DNA of 64,000 bases. Origin: JAIBJN01 sp035762005 (GTDB taxonomy: Bacteria; Actinomycetota; Thermoleophilia; Gaiellales; Gaiellaceae). Of this stretch, positions 26,592-36,423 are shown piece by piece. Numbering within the stretch: the first letter of the stretch is position 1; each line of letters begins with the position of its first letter. The stretch spans positions 1 to 64,000 of the forward strand of contig DASTQA010000015.1 in assembly GCA_035762005.1 (NCBI GenBank), given 5' to 3'. The position numbers were made by a program, and so were the translations under genes. Below the pieces are notes generated by a model, which did not search any database, was not told the origin of the DNA, and was given only the letters and a program-made list of their open reading frames with translations.

Positions 26592-26972
26592 ATGCTCGCC
26601 CGGGGGAAGACGGAGATGCTTCGCGACGTGCTGGTCAGCTTCAACGAGCACGACCTCGACGCGATCATGTCGCACTTCGACGAGGACTGCGTCTTCGAGG
26701 CCCCACGGGGGCCCGAACGATGGGGACGACGCTTCGTCGGGAAGGACGAGGTGCGTCGCGGACTTGCGGCGCGCTTCGAGGGCATCCCGGACGTCCACTA
26801 TGAAGACGACGATCACTTCGCGTGTGGGAACCGGGGGGTCTCGGAATGGACGATCAGCGGCACCACCACCGACGGTGTGCGAGTCGACGTGCGGGGATGC
26901 GACCTCTGGACCTTCGGAGATGACGGCAAGATCGTCCGCAAGGACAGCTTCTGGAAGATTCGCGAAGCGTGA
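26592..26972 (+). CDS. SnoaL/NTF2-like fold protein
   Basis: 126 residues with the NTF2-like cone fold: helix MLRDVLVSFNEHDLDAIMSHFDEDCVFEAP, then RRFVGKDEVRRGLAARFEGIPDVHYEDDDHFACG, GVSEWTISGTTTDGVRVDVRGCDLWTFGDDGKIVRKDSFWK. Members are ketosteroid isomerase-like enzymes, hydrolases or ligand binders; no decisive catalytic set can be named. GGGAGGAGG stands just before the ATG. It is an intact gene among VOC relics. Confidence 0.8.
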   Translation: MLARGKTEMLRDVLVSFNEHDLDAIMSHFDEDCVFEAPRGPERWGRRFVGKDEVRRGLAARFEGIPDVHYEDDDHFACGNRGVSEWTISGTTTDGVRVDVRGCDLWTFGDDGKIVRKDSFWKIREA

Positions 26973-27057
26973 TCTCCAGCGAGCCGGACGGTCGCCCCAG
27001 GCGCGGTTGCGTCCTGGTTTCAGTATTCGTACGGGATCGAGCGCATCGAACGAGGAT

Positions 27058-27127
27058 GAACCAGCTCTCGAGCGTGCGATTCCCCGACGGCGACCGGGTC
27101 GAGCCGATCGGACCGAGCGCGGAGTAG
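27058..27127 (+). pseudogene. Relic of a VOC/glyoxalase C-terminus
   Basis: Reads NQLSSVRFPDGDRVEPIGPSAE then TAG. The FPDGDRVEPIG core parallels DPDGYRVELIE. It directly abuts the end of the convergent acetyltransferase gene. Confidence 0.45.
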
Positions 27128-27133
27128 GCGGGC

Positions 27134-27607
27134 TCAGAGCAGGAGCTCCAGCTCGAGCTCGTCCCGGAGCGGTATCCCCTCGATCCCAACGAGCGGGATC
27201 TGCGGCTTCAGCTTCCGCGACTCGTTCAGCGCCTCGCGATGGACCGCGACGAGCGCGAACCCGCGCTTCTGGGAGAAGCGAAGCATGCCCAGGTTGTCGT
27301 TCGTCGTGACGAACCACAGGCGTCGGCATCGCGCCGCGCGCGCCGCCTCCGCGACGGCTTCGACGAGCCCGGAGCCGACGCCCGCGCGCTCGACCACGCT
27401 GTCGATCGTGACGATCTCGCACGCCTCGCCCTCGATCGAGTACGTCGCGAGCCCGAGCTTCTCGGCGCCTTCGACGGCGACGAAGCCCGGGAGGTCGCTC
27501 GGCCGGTGGATGCGGCCTCGCGAGACGACCGTCGGCGCGCCCCAGCGATGGCGGACGAAGTCGTCGACCCAGACGCGGTCCTCGTCGGCGAGCGAACGCA
27601 CGTCCAC
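27134..27607 (-). CDS. GNAT-family N-acetyltransferase
   Basis: 157 residues. Acetyl-CoA-binding motif region IDSVVERAGVGSGLVEAVAEAARAARCRRLWFVTTNDNLGMLRFSQKRGFALVAVHREAL is the classical GNAT A/B core, with the usual RxGxGSxL loop present as RAGVGSGL. Substrate unknown. GTG start 6 bases after TAGAAA on the minus strand, no ribosome site, so probably leaderless. Confidence 0.87.
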   Translation of the reverse strand: MDVRSLADEDRVWVDDFVRHRWGAPTVVSRGRIHRPSDLPGFVAVEGAEKLGLATYSIEGEACEIVTIDSVVERAGVGSGLVEAVAEAARAARCRRLWFVTTNDNLGMLRFSQKRGFALVAVHREALNESRKLKPQIPLVGIEGIPLRDELELELLL

Positions 27608-28205
27608 GCGAGGTTTCTACAGGACCGTGACGGGATTCGTTCCCTCCCGCTCGCCGTAGGCGAGGCACGCGGGGCGTGCCGGTCGGCCTCGTGTGCGTGC
27701 TCCCGGCGCTCTCGGCCTGCCCCGACTCGGATCGGGGAGGATCCCCTGCGGAGACGGGGCGAGACGGCGGACCTCGGGCACCCGCGGCGGCTGCCGCGCC
27801 GATCGACCTCGTTCCCTGTCGCGGCCCGGCCCCCGACGAGGACCTCTGGAGCGGGCACTGCTTCGACTAGATGCTCGCCGTGCCGTTCGGCGGCCCGCCC
27901 CGCTGTCGCGGCCCGTTCCGCCGGCCCCTGCGGCCGCGCACCGTTCGCCTGGCGAGCCGGTCGATCGCGCCCGCCAGCAACCTCAACCACGGAGGCGTCT
28001 TCACCTGCTCCGACGCGGAGTCGGCGAACGGAGAGCCGTCCTCGCAGGCCGCTCCCGAGCTCCGTGGCGGTGCCCCCGTGAACGAGGGCGGGACAGACTT
28101 CGTCGGACCTCGCGGGCGGTGAACTCCGCCCGCTCCGGTGAGCGTCGCCAGGCGGTCTCGGAGCACGTCACGGCCTCTACCTCCGGCCTCCGGCCCGACC
28201 GGGCG
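27608..28205. other. Gap of about 600 bases without a supported gene
   Basis: Contains the acetyltransferase promoter at its left end. Two back-to-back plus-strand frames (27676-27870 with a lipobox-like LPALSAC, and 27871-28122) lack ribosome sites and protein-like composition, and an opposing frame is equally open; I could not support any as a gene. Confidence 0.45.
27614..27619 (-). promoter_or_regulatory. -10 hexamer TAGAAA-type of the acetyltransferase gene
   Basis: TAGAAA on the minus strand with a 6-base spacer to the GTG at 27607. The last position departs from T of the consensus. Confidence 0.4.
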
Positions 28206-28736
28206 TCAGTCGTCGAGATCCTCGCGGACGATCCCGTACGCGACGCCGTCGACCCAGCTGCCGTGCCGCCAGTACGCCTTCCTCCGCACCCCCTCCCTGA
28301 CGAAGCCCGCCCGCTCGAAGTGGCGCAGCGCACGCTCGTTGAAGCCGTAGACCTCGAGCTGCACGCGGTGGTAGTCGAGATCGAAGACGAGGTGCCGGAC
28401 GAGGAGTCGCGTCGCCGCCGCGGCGAGCCCCCGGCCGCGGAAGCGCGGGGCGAGCATGATCGCGTGGAGGTGCGCGATCCGGCTGCGACGGTTGGCGACG
28501 TCGAAGGCGAGCACGCCCGCCGGCTCCCCGTCCACCTCGAGGACGAAGCGGCCGTGCTCGCGAGGCTCCGAGTCCGAGAGGGCCACGGCCGCCACGAGCT
28601 CCCCCTCCTCGCGCGCGGAGACGGCGGCCATGAACGGCTCGACCTCCTCGTGCCCCGCGAGGTCGGCCCAGAAGGCGACGTCCGCGGCCGTCGCCCGGCG
28701 CAGCCGGAAGCCGTCGCCGAGAAGGTCGCCGGTCAC
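28206..28736 (-). CDS. GNAT-family acetyltransferase, RimJ/RimL-like
   Basis: 176 residues. Seen: FRLRRATAADVAFWADLAGHEEVEPFM at the N-terminus, LHAIMLAPRFRGRGLAAAATRLLVRHLVFDLDYHRVQLEVYGFNERALRHFERAGFVREGVRRKA, which is the acetyl-CoA P-loop (RFRGRGLA) and C-terminal wedge of this family. Its ATG overlaps the stop of the DMT transporter as ATGA, so the two are translated together. Substrate could be a protein N-terminus, an antibiotic or an amine. Confidence 0.88.
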   Translation of the reverse strand: MTGDLLGDGFRLRRATAADVAFWADLAGHEEVEPFMAAVSAREEGELVAAVALSDSEPREHGRFVLEVDGEPAGVLAFDVANRRSRIAHLHAIMLAPRFRGRGLAAAATRLLVRHLVFDLDYHRVQLEVYGFNERALRHFERAGFVREGVRRKAYWRHGSWVDGVAYGIVREDLDD

Positions 28737-29656
28737 GATCGCGGCGTCGCGGGGACCGCCTCGCGCCGGCGCCGACCCAGCAGGCCGCCGCCGGCGCCGG
28801 AGCCGAGCGCGACCCCGGCGAGGATGAGCACGAGGCCGAGGGCCGCGTTGAGCGTCACCCGCTCGTCGAGGATCAGGACGCCGTAGACGAGCGCGGTCGG
28901 CGGGAGCAGGTAGGTGACGAGCGAGGAGCGCGAGGCGCCGTAGAGGCCGAGCATCCGGAAGTAGAAGAGGAGCGCGACGGCCGTGGCGAGGACGCCGAGC
29001 GCGACGATCGAGCCGATCGCCTCCCAGCTCGGGACCTCGCCCGGAAGCTGGAAGAGCGCGAACGGGAGCAGGATGACCGCCCCCGTCAGTGAGGACGCCG
29101 TGGTCGTCACGAGCGCCGGCGTGCCCGCGTAGCGGTGCTGGACGAGGTGGTTCGCCCCGGCGTACGAGAGCGAGGCGACGACGACCGCGAGCGTCCCGGC
29201 GACCGCGAGCCAGCCTCCTTCCGGGTGGAGCCCCGTGAGCACGCCGACGCCGAGGAGGCCGACGAGGATGCCCGCCAGGCGGATGCCGCGGACGCGCTCG
29301 CTCGGGTTGAAGCGGAGCGCCAGGAGCACGACGAAGATCGGCACGGAGGCGTTGGCGATCGCGGCGATGCCGGAGTCGATGTGCTTCTCCCCCCAGGCGA
29401 TGAGCGTGAAGGGCACGGCGGCGTTCAGGAGGCCGACGCCGAACGCCCCCCGGCCGGTCCGCCTCACCTGCTCGACCGCCTCCCTCGGGCCGAGCCGCCA
29501 GGCGATCAGCGGCACGAGCACGAGGCTTGCGAGCACGAGCCGGAAGAGCATCATCGCCGTCGGCTCGACCTCGTCGACCGCCACCTTGATGAAGAGGTAC
29601 GACGCGCCCCAGATCGCCGCGACGATGGCCAGGAGAGGCACGTAACCGCGGAGCAC
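28733..29656 (-). CDS. EamA/DMT-family membrane transporter
   Basis: 307 residues, ten hydrophobic helices in two EamA repeats. Seen: LLAIVAAIWGASYLFIKVAVDEVEPTAMMLFRLVLASLVLVP, LLNAAVPFTLIAWGEKHIDSGIAAIANASVPIF, and a second repeat with ALGVLATAVALLFYFRMLGLYGASRSSLVTYLLP. Substrate not readable. GTG start 6 bases after TAGCCT (29668-29663). Divergent from purL with about 80 bases between. Co-transcribed with the acetyltransferase downstream. Confidence 0.9.
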   Translation of the reverse strand: MLRGYVPLLAIVAAIWGASYLFIKVAVDEVEPTAMMLFRLVLASLVLVPLIAWRLGPREAVEQVRRTGRGAFGVGLLNAAVPFTLIAWGEKHIDSGIAAIANASVPIFVVLLALRFNPSERVRGIRLAGILVGLLGVGVLTGLHPEGGWLAVAGTLAVVVASLSYAGANHLVQHRYAGTPALVTTTASSLTGAVILLPFALFQLPGEVPSWEAIGSIVALGVLATAVALLFYFRMLGLYGASRSSLVTYLLPPTALVYGVLILDERVTLNAALGLVLILAGVALGSGAGGGLLGRRRREAVPATPRS

Positions 29657-29662
29657 GCCGAG

Positions 29663-29668
29663 AGGCTA
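29663..29668 (-). promoter_or_regulatory. -10 hexamer TAGCCT of the DMT transporter gene
   Basis: TAGCCT with 6 bases to the GTG start at 29656; same hexamer and spacing as before the peptidase gene at 5836. Confidence 0.55.
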
Positions 29669-29737
29669 CCTGGACGGTTTCGCTCCCTTCTTCGCGGTCC
29701 TGCGCGGACGCTAGAGTGGGACGCGCCTTTGAGCTCC

Positions 29738-31827
<2,090 letters not shown>

Positions 31828-31828
<1 letters not shown>

Positions 31829-33213
31829 TGTGCGGCGTGTTCGGCATCCACGCGCCCGGGCGCGACGTCGCGCGGCTCTCCTACTTCGGCCTCTTCGCCC
31901 TCCAGCACCGCGGCCAGGAGTCCGCCGGGATCGCCGTCTCGGACGGGGGCCGGCTCACAGCCCTCCGGGACATGGGCCTCGTGACGCAGGTCTTCTCCGA
32001 GCAGAAGCTGCGCGGGCTCCGCGGGCAGACGGCGATCGGCCACACGCGCTACTCGACGACGGGCTCCACCCACTGGGCGAACGCCCAGCCGATCGTCCAC
32101 CACGGCTCCGCGCGCACCGTCGCGCTCGCCCACAACGGCAACCTCACGAACACCGGCGAGCTGCGCGCCGAGCTGCTCCGGTCGGGAGCACGCCTCTCGT
32201 CGACCTCCGACACGGAGGTGATCGCGGCGCTCGTGGCGCGCGACGAGCGCCCGCTCGAGGACGCGGTGGCGGCGACGATGGCGCGCATCGAGGGCGCCTT
32301 CTCCGCCGTGCTCCTGTCCGAGGGGAAGCTCGTCGGCTTCCGCGACCCCGACGGCATCCGGCCGCTCGTCCTCGGCGAGCTGGACGGCGACTCTCTCGTC
32401 GCCTCGGAGACGTGTGCGTTCGACCTGATCGGGGCGCAGCCCGTCCGCGAGCTCCGTCCGGGCGAGCTCGTGGTCATGGACGGGGAGGGCGTGCGCGGCG
32501 GACAGGCGGTCGAGCCGCGCGGAGGCGGCGCGCTCTGCATCTTCGAGTTCATCTACTTCGCGCGGCCCGACTCGACCCTGCGCGGGATCGAGCTCCACGG
32601 GGCGCGCGTGCGCATGGGCGAGCGGCTTGCGGGCGAGGCGCCCGTCGAGGCCGACCTCGTCATGGCCGTGCCGGACTCCGGGACGCCGGCCGCGATCGGC
32701 TTCGCGCGGGCGAGCGGGATCCCGTTCCAGGAGGGGCTGATCAAGAACCGGTACGTCGGACGGACGTTCATCCAGCCGGACCAGGGGCTGCGCGAGCGCG
32801 GCGTCAGAATGAAGTTCAACCCGCTCGGCGAGGTGCGCGGGAAGCGGGTCGTCGTCGTCGACGACTCGATCGTGCGCGGGTCGACGACGCGCCAGATCGT
32901 GGCGATGCTCTTCGAGTCGGGCGCCGGGGAGGTGCACGTCCGCGTCTCCTCGCCGCCGATCGTCTCGCCGTGCTTCTACGGCATCGACATGGCAGGCGAG
33001 GACGAGTTGATCGCGGCGACGCGCTCCGTCGAGGAGGTGCGGGAGGAGATCGGGGCGACCTCGCTCGCGTACCTCTCGCTCGAGGGCCTCCAGGAGGCGA
33101 CGCGCCGGCCGGCCGACTCCTTCTGCCGCGCCTGCCTCACCCGGAGCTACCCGACGCGGATCCCCGAGGACCTGCGGCTCGCGAAGCTGCGCTTCGAGCG
33201 CGCCCCCGCCTAG
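31828..33213 (+). CDS. purF: Amidophosphoribosyltransferase
   Basis: First committed step of purine synthesis: PRPP plus glutamine to phosphoribosylamine. 461 residues. Cys2 (MCGVFGIHAPG) is the glutaminase nucleophile with no propeptide; supporting motifs are ALQHRGQESAGIAV, IGHTRYSTTG, AHNGNLTN. The PRPP loop is VVVVDDSIVRGSTT. Cysteines for a 4Fe-4S cluster of the Bacillus type are suggested by ALCIFEFIYFARPDS and the C-terminal SFCRACLTRSYP. GAGGAGG precedes the ATG; coupled to purL. Confidence 0.96.
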
Positions 33214-33291
33214 CCGGCTGCTGGCGCCCGCAGCGGTTCGCCAGTAGGATCGCGCCGCCGTTTCAACCAACCCTGGGGAGGTGGTCGTTCG

Positions 33292-34653
33292 ATGCGGCGA
33301 TTCTCTGTGCTCATGGCATGCCTGCTCGCGACACTCGGCATGCTCGCGACGACGGCATCCGCGCAGGAGCCCGCGTACGAGGCCGAGGACATCAGAGTCA
33401 ACGGCTTCAGCGAGCGCTCCAGTCCGGCGACGCAGTCGGACCTGGCGTTCAAGGGAGGTCTCTTGTTCGCCGCCAACTACAACGGCCTGCGGATCTTCGA
33501 CATCTCGCGGCCGAAGCACCCGACGCTCGTGAAGGACGTCTGGTGCCCCGGCCCGCAGAACGACGTCTCGATCTGGGGCGACCTGATCGTCCAGTCGGTC
33601 GACACGGTCCTGACGGGGCCCGAGTGCTCGCCGGGGGCGCTCAACCAGGCCGACCCGCAGACGCTCGAGACAGGCTGGGAGGGCCTCCGGGTATTCAGCC
33701 TGAAGGAGATCCTGCGGACGCCGGCCGACGCCGACGGCTTCACCCGCGTCCAGCCGGTCGCGGACATCTACATCAAGTGCGGCTCGCACACGCACACCGG
33801 CATCCCGCACGGGCGGCACGTGGACATCTACGTCGCCTCGTACCCGCTCCGCTCGGGACCGGACTGCGGCCCGCACGATGACCCGACGGACACGCACAAC
33901 CCGCTCCACGAGATCCTCTCGATCGGGCAGATCGACCTCAAGAAGCCGGAGCTCTCGAAGCTCCTCAAGGAGGTCCCGGTCGACGTCCCGACGTTCAACG
34001 AGGATCCGGTCTTCCTGCCGCCGCCGGCGTTCAACCCGATGCGCGGCTGCCACGACATCCAGGTGCACCTCGGAATCGACCAGGCCGCTGCGGCGTGCTC
34101 GAGCGTCGGCCAGGTCTGGGACATCTCCGACCCGCACAACCCGGGCACGCTCGATCCGCTCTGGGAGGTCGACGAGCCGGAGGTGCAGTTCTACCACTCG
34201 GCCCTCTTCAGCGAGGACACGAACACCGTGATCTTCGGTGACGAGATCGTCTCGGGCCACTGCTTCGACGGCACCGGCAGCGGCCAGCTCTGGTTCTACG
34301 ACCGGGACGACGGGGAGTTCAGGAGCTCCTTCAACATCCCGCGCGACCAGGGCGGCGCCTACTGCTCGGCGCACATGTTCAACAACCTGCCGACGAAGAA
34401 GAAGGACGCGCTCGTCGCCGCGTGGTACGGCGGCGGCGTCACCGTCGTCGACTTCACGGACGCCGAGAGCCCCGAGGAGATCGCGTACTTCGATCCGGCG
34501 GACGGCGGCAGCGTCTGGTCCGCCTACTGGTACAAGGACGAGATCTACGCGAGCGACATCCCGCACGGGACGTGGTTCCTCGACATGAAGGAGAACTTCG
34601 TTCCCAAGCAGCGCACGCGGGGGCGGGAGGTGAACCCGCAGACGCAGTTCTAG
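33292..34653 (+). CDS. Exported LVIVD-repeat protein
   Basis: 453 residues. Signal peptide MRRFSVLMACLLATLGMLATTASA with a likely cut before QEP. The mature protein has repeated beta-propeller-type blades of the LVIVD family: LLFAANYNGLRIFDISRPKHPTLV, QVWDISDPHNPGTLDP, ALVAAWYGGGVTVVDFTDAESPEEIAYF. Six cysteines suggest disulfides and an extracellular place. No enzymatic motif. Ribosome site GGGGAGG before the ATG and a TAGGAT hexamer at 33245-33250 give it a leader of about 35 bases, so it is leadered unlike many neighbours. A strong hairpin follows. Confidence 0.85.
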   Translation: MRRFSVLMACLLATLGMLATTASAQEPAYEAEDIRVNGFSERSSPATQSDLAFKGGLLFAANYNGLRIFDISRPKHPTLVKDVWCPGPQNDVSIWGDLIVQSVDTVLTGPECSPGALNQADPQTLETGWEGLRVFSLKEILRTPADADGFTRVQPVADIYIKCGSHTHTGIPHGRHVDIYVASYPLRSGPDCGPHDDPTDTHNPLHEILSIGQIDLKKPELSKLLKEVPVDVPTFNEDPVFLPPPAFNPMRGCHDIQVHLGIDQAAAACSSVGQVWDISDPHNPGTLDPLWEVDEPEVQFYHSALFSEDTNTVIFGDEIVSGHCFDGTGSGQLWFYDRDDGEFRSSFNIPRDQGGAYCSAHMFNNLPTKKKDALVAAWYGGGVTVVDFTDAESPEEIAYFDPADGGSVWSAYWYKDEIYASDIPHGTWFLDMKENFVPKQRTRGREVNPQTQF

Positions 34654-34677
34654 GCGCCCCGGCGCCCGCACGACCCA

Positions 34678-34710
34678 CGACCCCCGGGCCGCCCGCCGGC
34701 CCGGGGGTCG
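34678..34710. terminator. Strong bidirectional hairpin terminator
   Basis: CGACCCCCGGGCC (34678-34690), loop GCCCGCC, GGCCCGGGGGTCG (34698-34710): perfect 13-bp stem between the convergent LVIVD-protein and MFS genes. Confidence 0.85.
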
Positions 34711-34715
34711 CTTCG

Positions 34716-35828
34716 TCACGCGGCCTCGTCGACGGGTCGAGTGCTCTTCGCGAGCGCGACGGCGACGAGGACGGCGCCGGCGAGCGGGACGAGTCCGACG
34801 GCGCCGAAGCCGAGCGTCTCCGCCACGCCGCCCGCGGCGACCGGCGCGGCGAGGTAGCCGACCGCCCAGAGCTGCGACCAGACGACCATCGCGGTCACGA
34901 TCCGCTCCGGCCCGGTCGTCTCCAGCAGGACGCCGAGCGCGCCGGCCTCCCCCGCGCCGACGCCCACGCCCGTCAGGGCCACGGCGACCACCCAGAGCGG
35001 GACGCTCGCGACCGCGCCCGCGAGGGCCACGCCGGCGAGCACGGCCATGCCTCCGACGACGAGCGCAGGCCGTGGCGCCGCGCGCCCGGCGAGCGTCGCC
35101 GCCGCGCCGGCGACGACCGCGCCCGCGACGTAGAGCGCGGCGATCGCCGCCTGCGAGAGCTCCGAGGAGAAGTGGAGCGGGAGCGGTCCCTCGAGGGACC
35201 CGAGCCCGACGGCGACGAGACCGATTCCCGCGGAGGCGAGCCAGAAGCCGGGAGCGCGAAGCACCGCCCGGTCGGAGCCGAAGCGCGCGGGCGTGCGCGG
35301 CGCCCCCAGGGCGGCGACCGCGCCGGCAGCGGCGAGGACGAGGACGAGATGGAGCAGGAACGGGCCGCGGATGCCCCCGATCGCCCCCAGCGACGGCCCG
35401 AGGATACTGCCGACCGAGTACGCGGCCAGGACGCCCGTCAGGCGACGGTACTCCTCGCCCGGGAAGCGCTCCAGCACCGCGAAGGTGATCCCGAGCCAGA
35501 GCCCGCCCGCGCCGATGCCCTGGAGGAGCCGGGCGGGGAAGTAGACGGCCAGCCCGTCCCCGAGGACGAACCCGAGGTCGCCCACGACCATGCACGCGAG
35601 CGCCGCCGCGAGCACGAACGAGGCGTGGCGCCGCTCGATCCCGCGCCCGGCGAGCGGGTAGCCGGCCAGCTGGCCGACCGCGAACATCGTCACGAGGGCC
35701 CCGACGGTCGCCGGGCCCGCCCCGGTCTCGTCGGCGATCGCCGGGACGACGGGGGCGATGATGCTGTACCCGGCCGCGTCGAGGGCCGCGAGCCCGAGGA
35801 GCGCGACGTAGGCGGGCCGGCCTCCCAA
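34716..35828 (-). CDS. MFS transporter
   Basis: 370 residues and about twelve helices from the TTG at 35828. Seen: AYVALLGLAALDAAGYSIIAPVVPAIADE in helix 1, PLAGRGIERRHASFVLAAA as the loop 2-3 region, FPARLLQGIGAGGLWLG in helix 4-5. Family efflux/uptake permease; substrate unknown. The frame continues open upstream to 36362, but that part is arginine/proline-rich and not membrane-like, so the short start is preferred. A degenerate copy of the 15-base palindrome lies over the start-proximal promoter (35829-35843), suggesting repression. Confidence 0.82.
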   Translation of the reverse strand: MGGRPAYVALLGLAALDAAGYSIIAPVVPAIADETGAGPATVGALVTMFAVGQLAGYPLAGRGIERRHASFVLAAALACMVVGDLGFVLGDGLAVYFPARLLQGIGAGGLWLGITFAVLERFPGEEYRRLTGVLAAYSVGSILGPSLGAIGGIRGPFLLHLVLVLAAAGAVAALGAPRTPARFGSDRAVLRAPGFWLASAGIGLVAVGLGSLEGPLPLHFSSELSQAAIAALYVAGAVVAGAAATLAGRAAPRPALVVGGMAVLAGVALAGAVASVPLWVVAVALTGVGVGAGEAGALGVLLETTGPERIVTAMVVWSQLWAVGYLAAPVAAGGVAETLGFGAVGLVPLAGAVLVAVALAKSTRPVDEAA

Positions 35829-35843
35829 GCGAGACAGTGTTAC
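35829..35843 (-). promoter_or_regulatory. Degenerate third copy of the GTGACAC palindrome at the MFS start
   Basis: Minus strand GTAACACTGTCTCGC matches GTGACACGGTGTCAC in 11 of 15 positions and overlaps the only -10-like sequence (TAACAC) of the MFS gene. Confidence 0.4.
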
Positions 35844-36013
35844 GCGAACGGGACCGCGCCCGGAGAGTGCCGCCTTACGCGCCGCCGCTTCTCGCCCTGG
35901 GCGGTCGGCCGTACCCGCCGGTCGCCCCGGAGGGCCGGAAGCGGAGACGGGACGGCCGGCAGCGTCGTCCCAGCCGGTCCCCGCTCGGGAGCGCGCGGAA
36001 GGCCCCGGAGCAA

Positions 36014-36028
36014 GTGACACGGTGTCAC
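36014..36028. promoter_or_regulatory. Perfect 15-base palindrome, copy 1 (probable operator)
   Basis: GTGACACGGTGTCAC: 7-base arms around one G. Identical to 36348-36362. Size and symmetry fit a TetR-type dimeric repressor; no such regulator gene is in the window. Confidence 0.6.
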
Positions 36029-36347
36029 ATGGAACGGAGGCGCGTTCGGAGCGCGCCCTTCTCGGACCATGCTCCGGTGCTCGAGCTTCCGCCGCCCTTC
36101 TGTCCGGCCGGGGCGTCCCGGTAGGCCGCAGCGGCGCGGGCTGGGCCCTCCGGGAGCCCGAGCCCGAGCAGTGGAGGCGATACTGGAGCCCGCCGGTCTG
36201 CGCCGCCTTTCGCACCCGGCGTGCCGCAGCGCCGACTCGGCCGTCCCCGCCGGGCGCACCGGATGACGCGGGCGCCCGGGAGGGAAGCGCCCTCCCGCCA
36301 GGCGGCCGCGTCGTCCGCGAAGCGCGAGAGGCGCGCCGCGAGGCCTC

Positions 36348-36362
36348 GTGACACGGTGTCAC
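36348..36362. promoter_or_regulatory. Perfect 15-base palindrome, copy 2 (probable operator)
   Basis: GTGACACGGTGTCAC, identical to 36014-36028, 334 bases apart and 62 bases beyond the end of the aldehyde dehydrogenase gene. Two perfect copies of a 15-mer so close together are very unlikely by chance. Confidence 0.6.
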
Positions 36363-36423
36363 TTGGGCGGGCGGCGGCTCGGCCGGGCCAGCTCGCCGCG
36401 ACGGTCTGGACCGCGCCCGCGAG

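Larger units (their letters stand above)
35844..36423. other. Gene-free stretch between MFS and aldehyde dehydrogenase genes
   Basis: About 580 bases. It carries two identical 15-base palindromes, 36014-36028 and 36348-36362. Frames of about 109 codons exist on both strands between them but are arginine/alanine/proline-rich, mirror each other and have no ribosome site, so I treat the stretch as non-coding. An unrecognised small RNA is possible. Confidence 0.5.

Noticed and set aside
27676..28122. Short frames with a lipobox-like LPALSAC and an adjoining second frame
   Set aside because: No ribosome site, too short after the supposed signal, low-complexity remainder and an equally open opposing frame.
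36022..36354. Two mirror-image frames of about 109 codons between the twin palindromes
   Set aside because: Both strands equally open, no ribosome site, no protein-like hydrophobicity or family resemblance. Treated as non-coding.
36014..36362. Twin palindromes as terminal repeats of a small mobile element
   Set aside because: The bases just inside the two copies do not match as inverted repeats and no target duplication is visible, so operators are the simpler reading.
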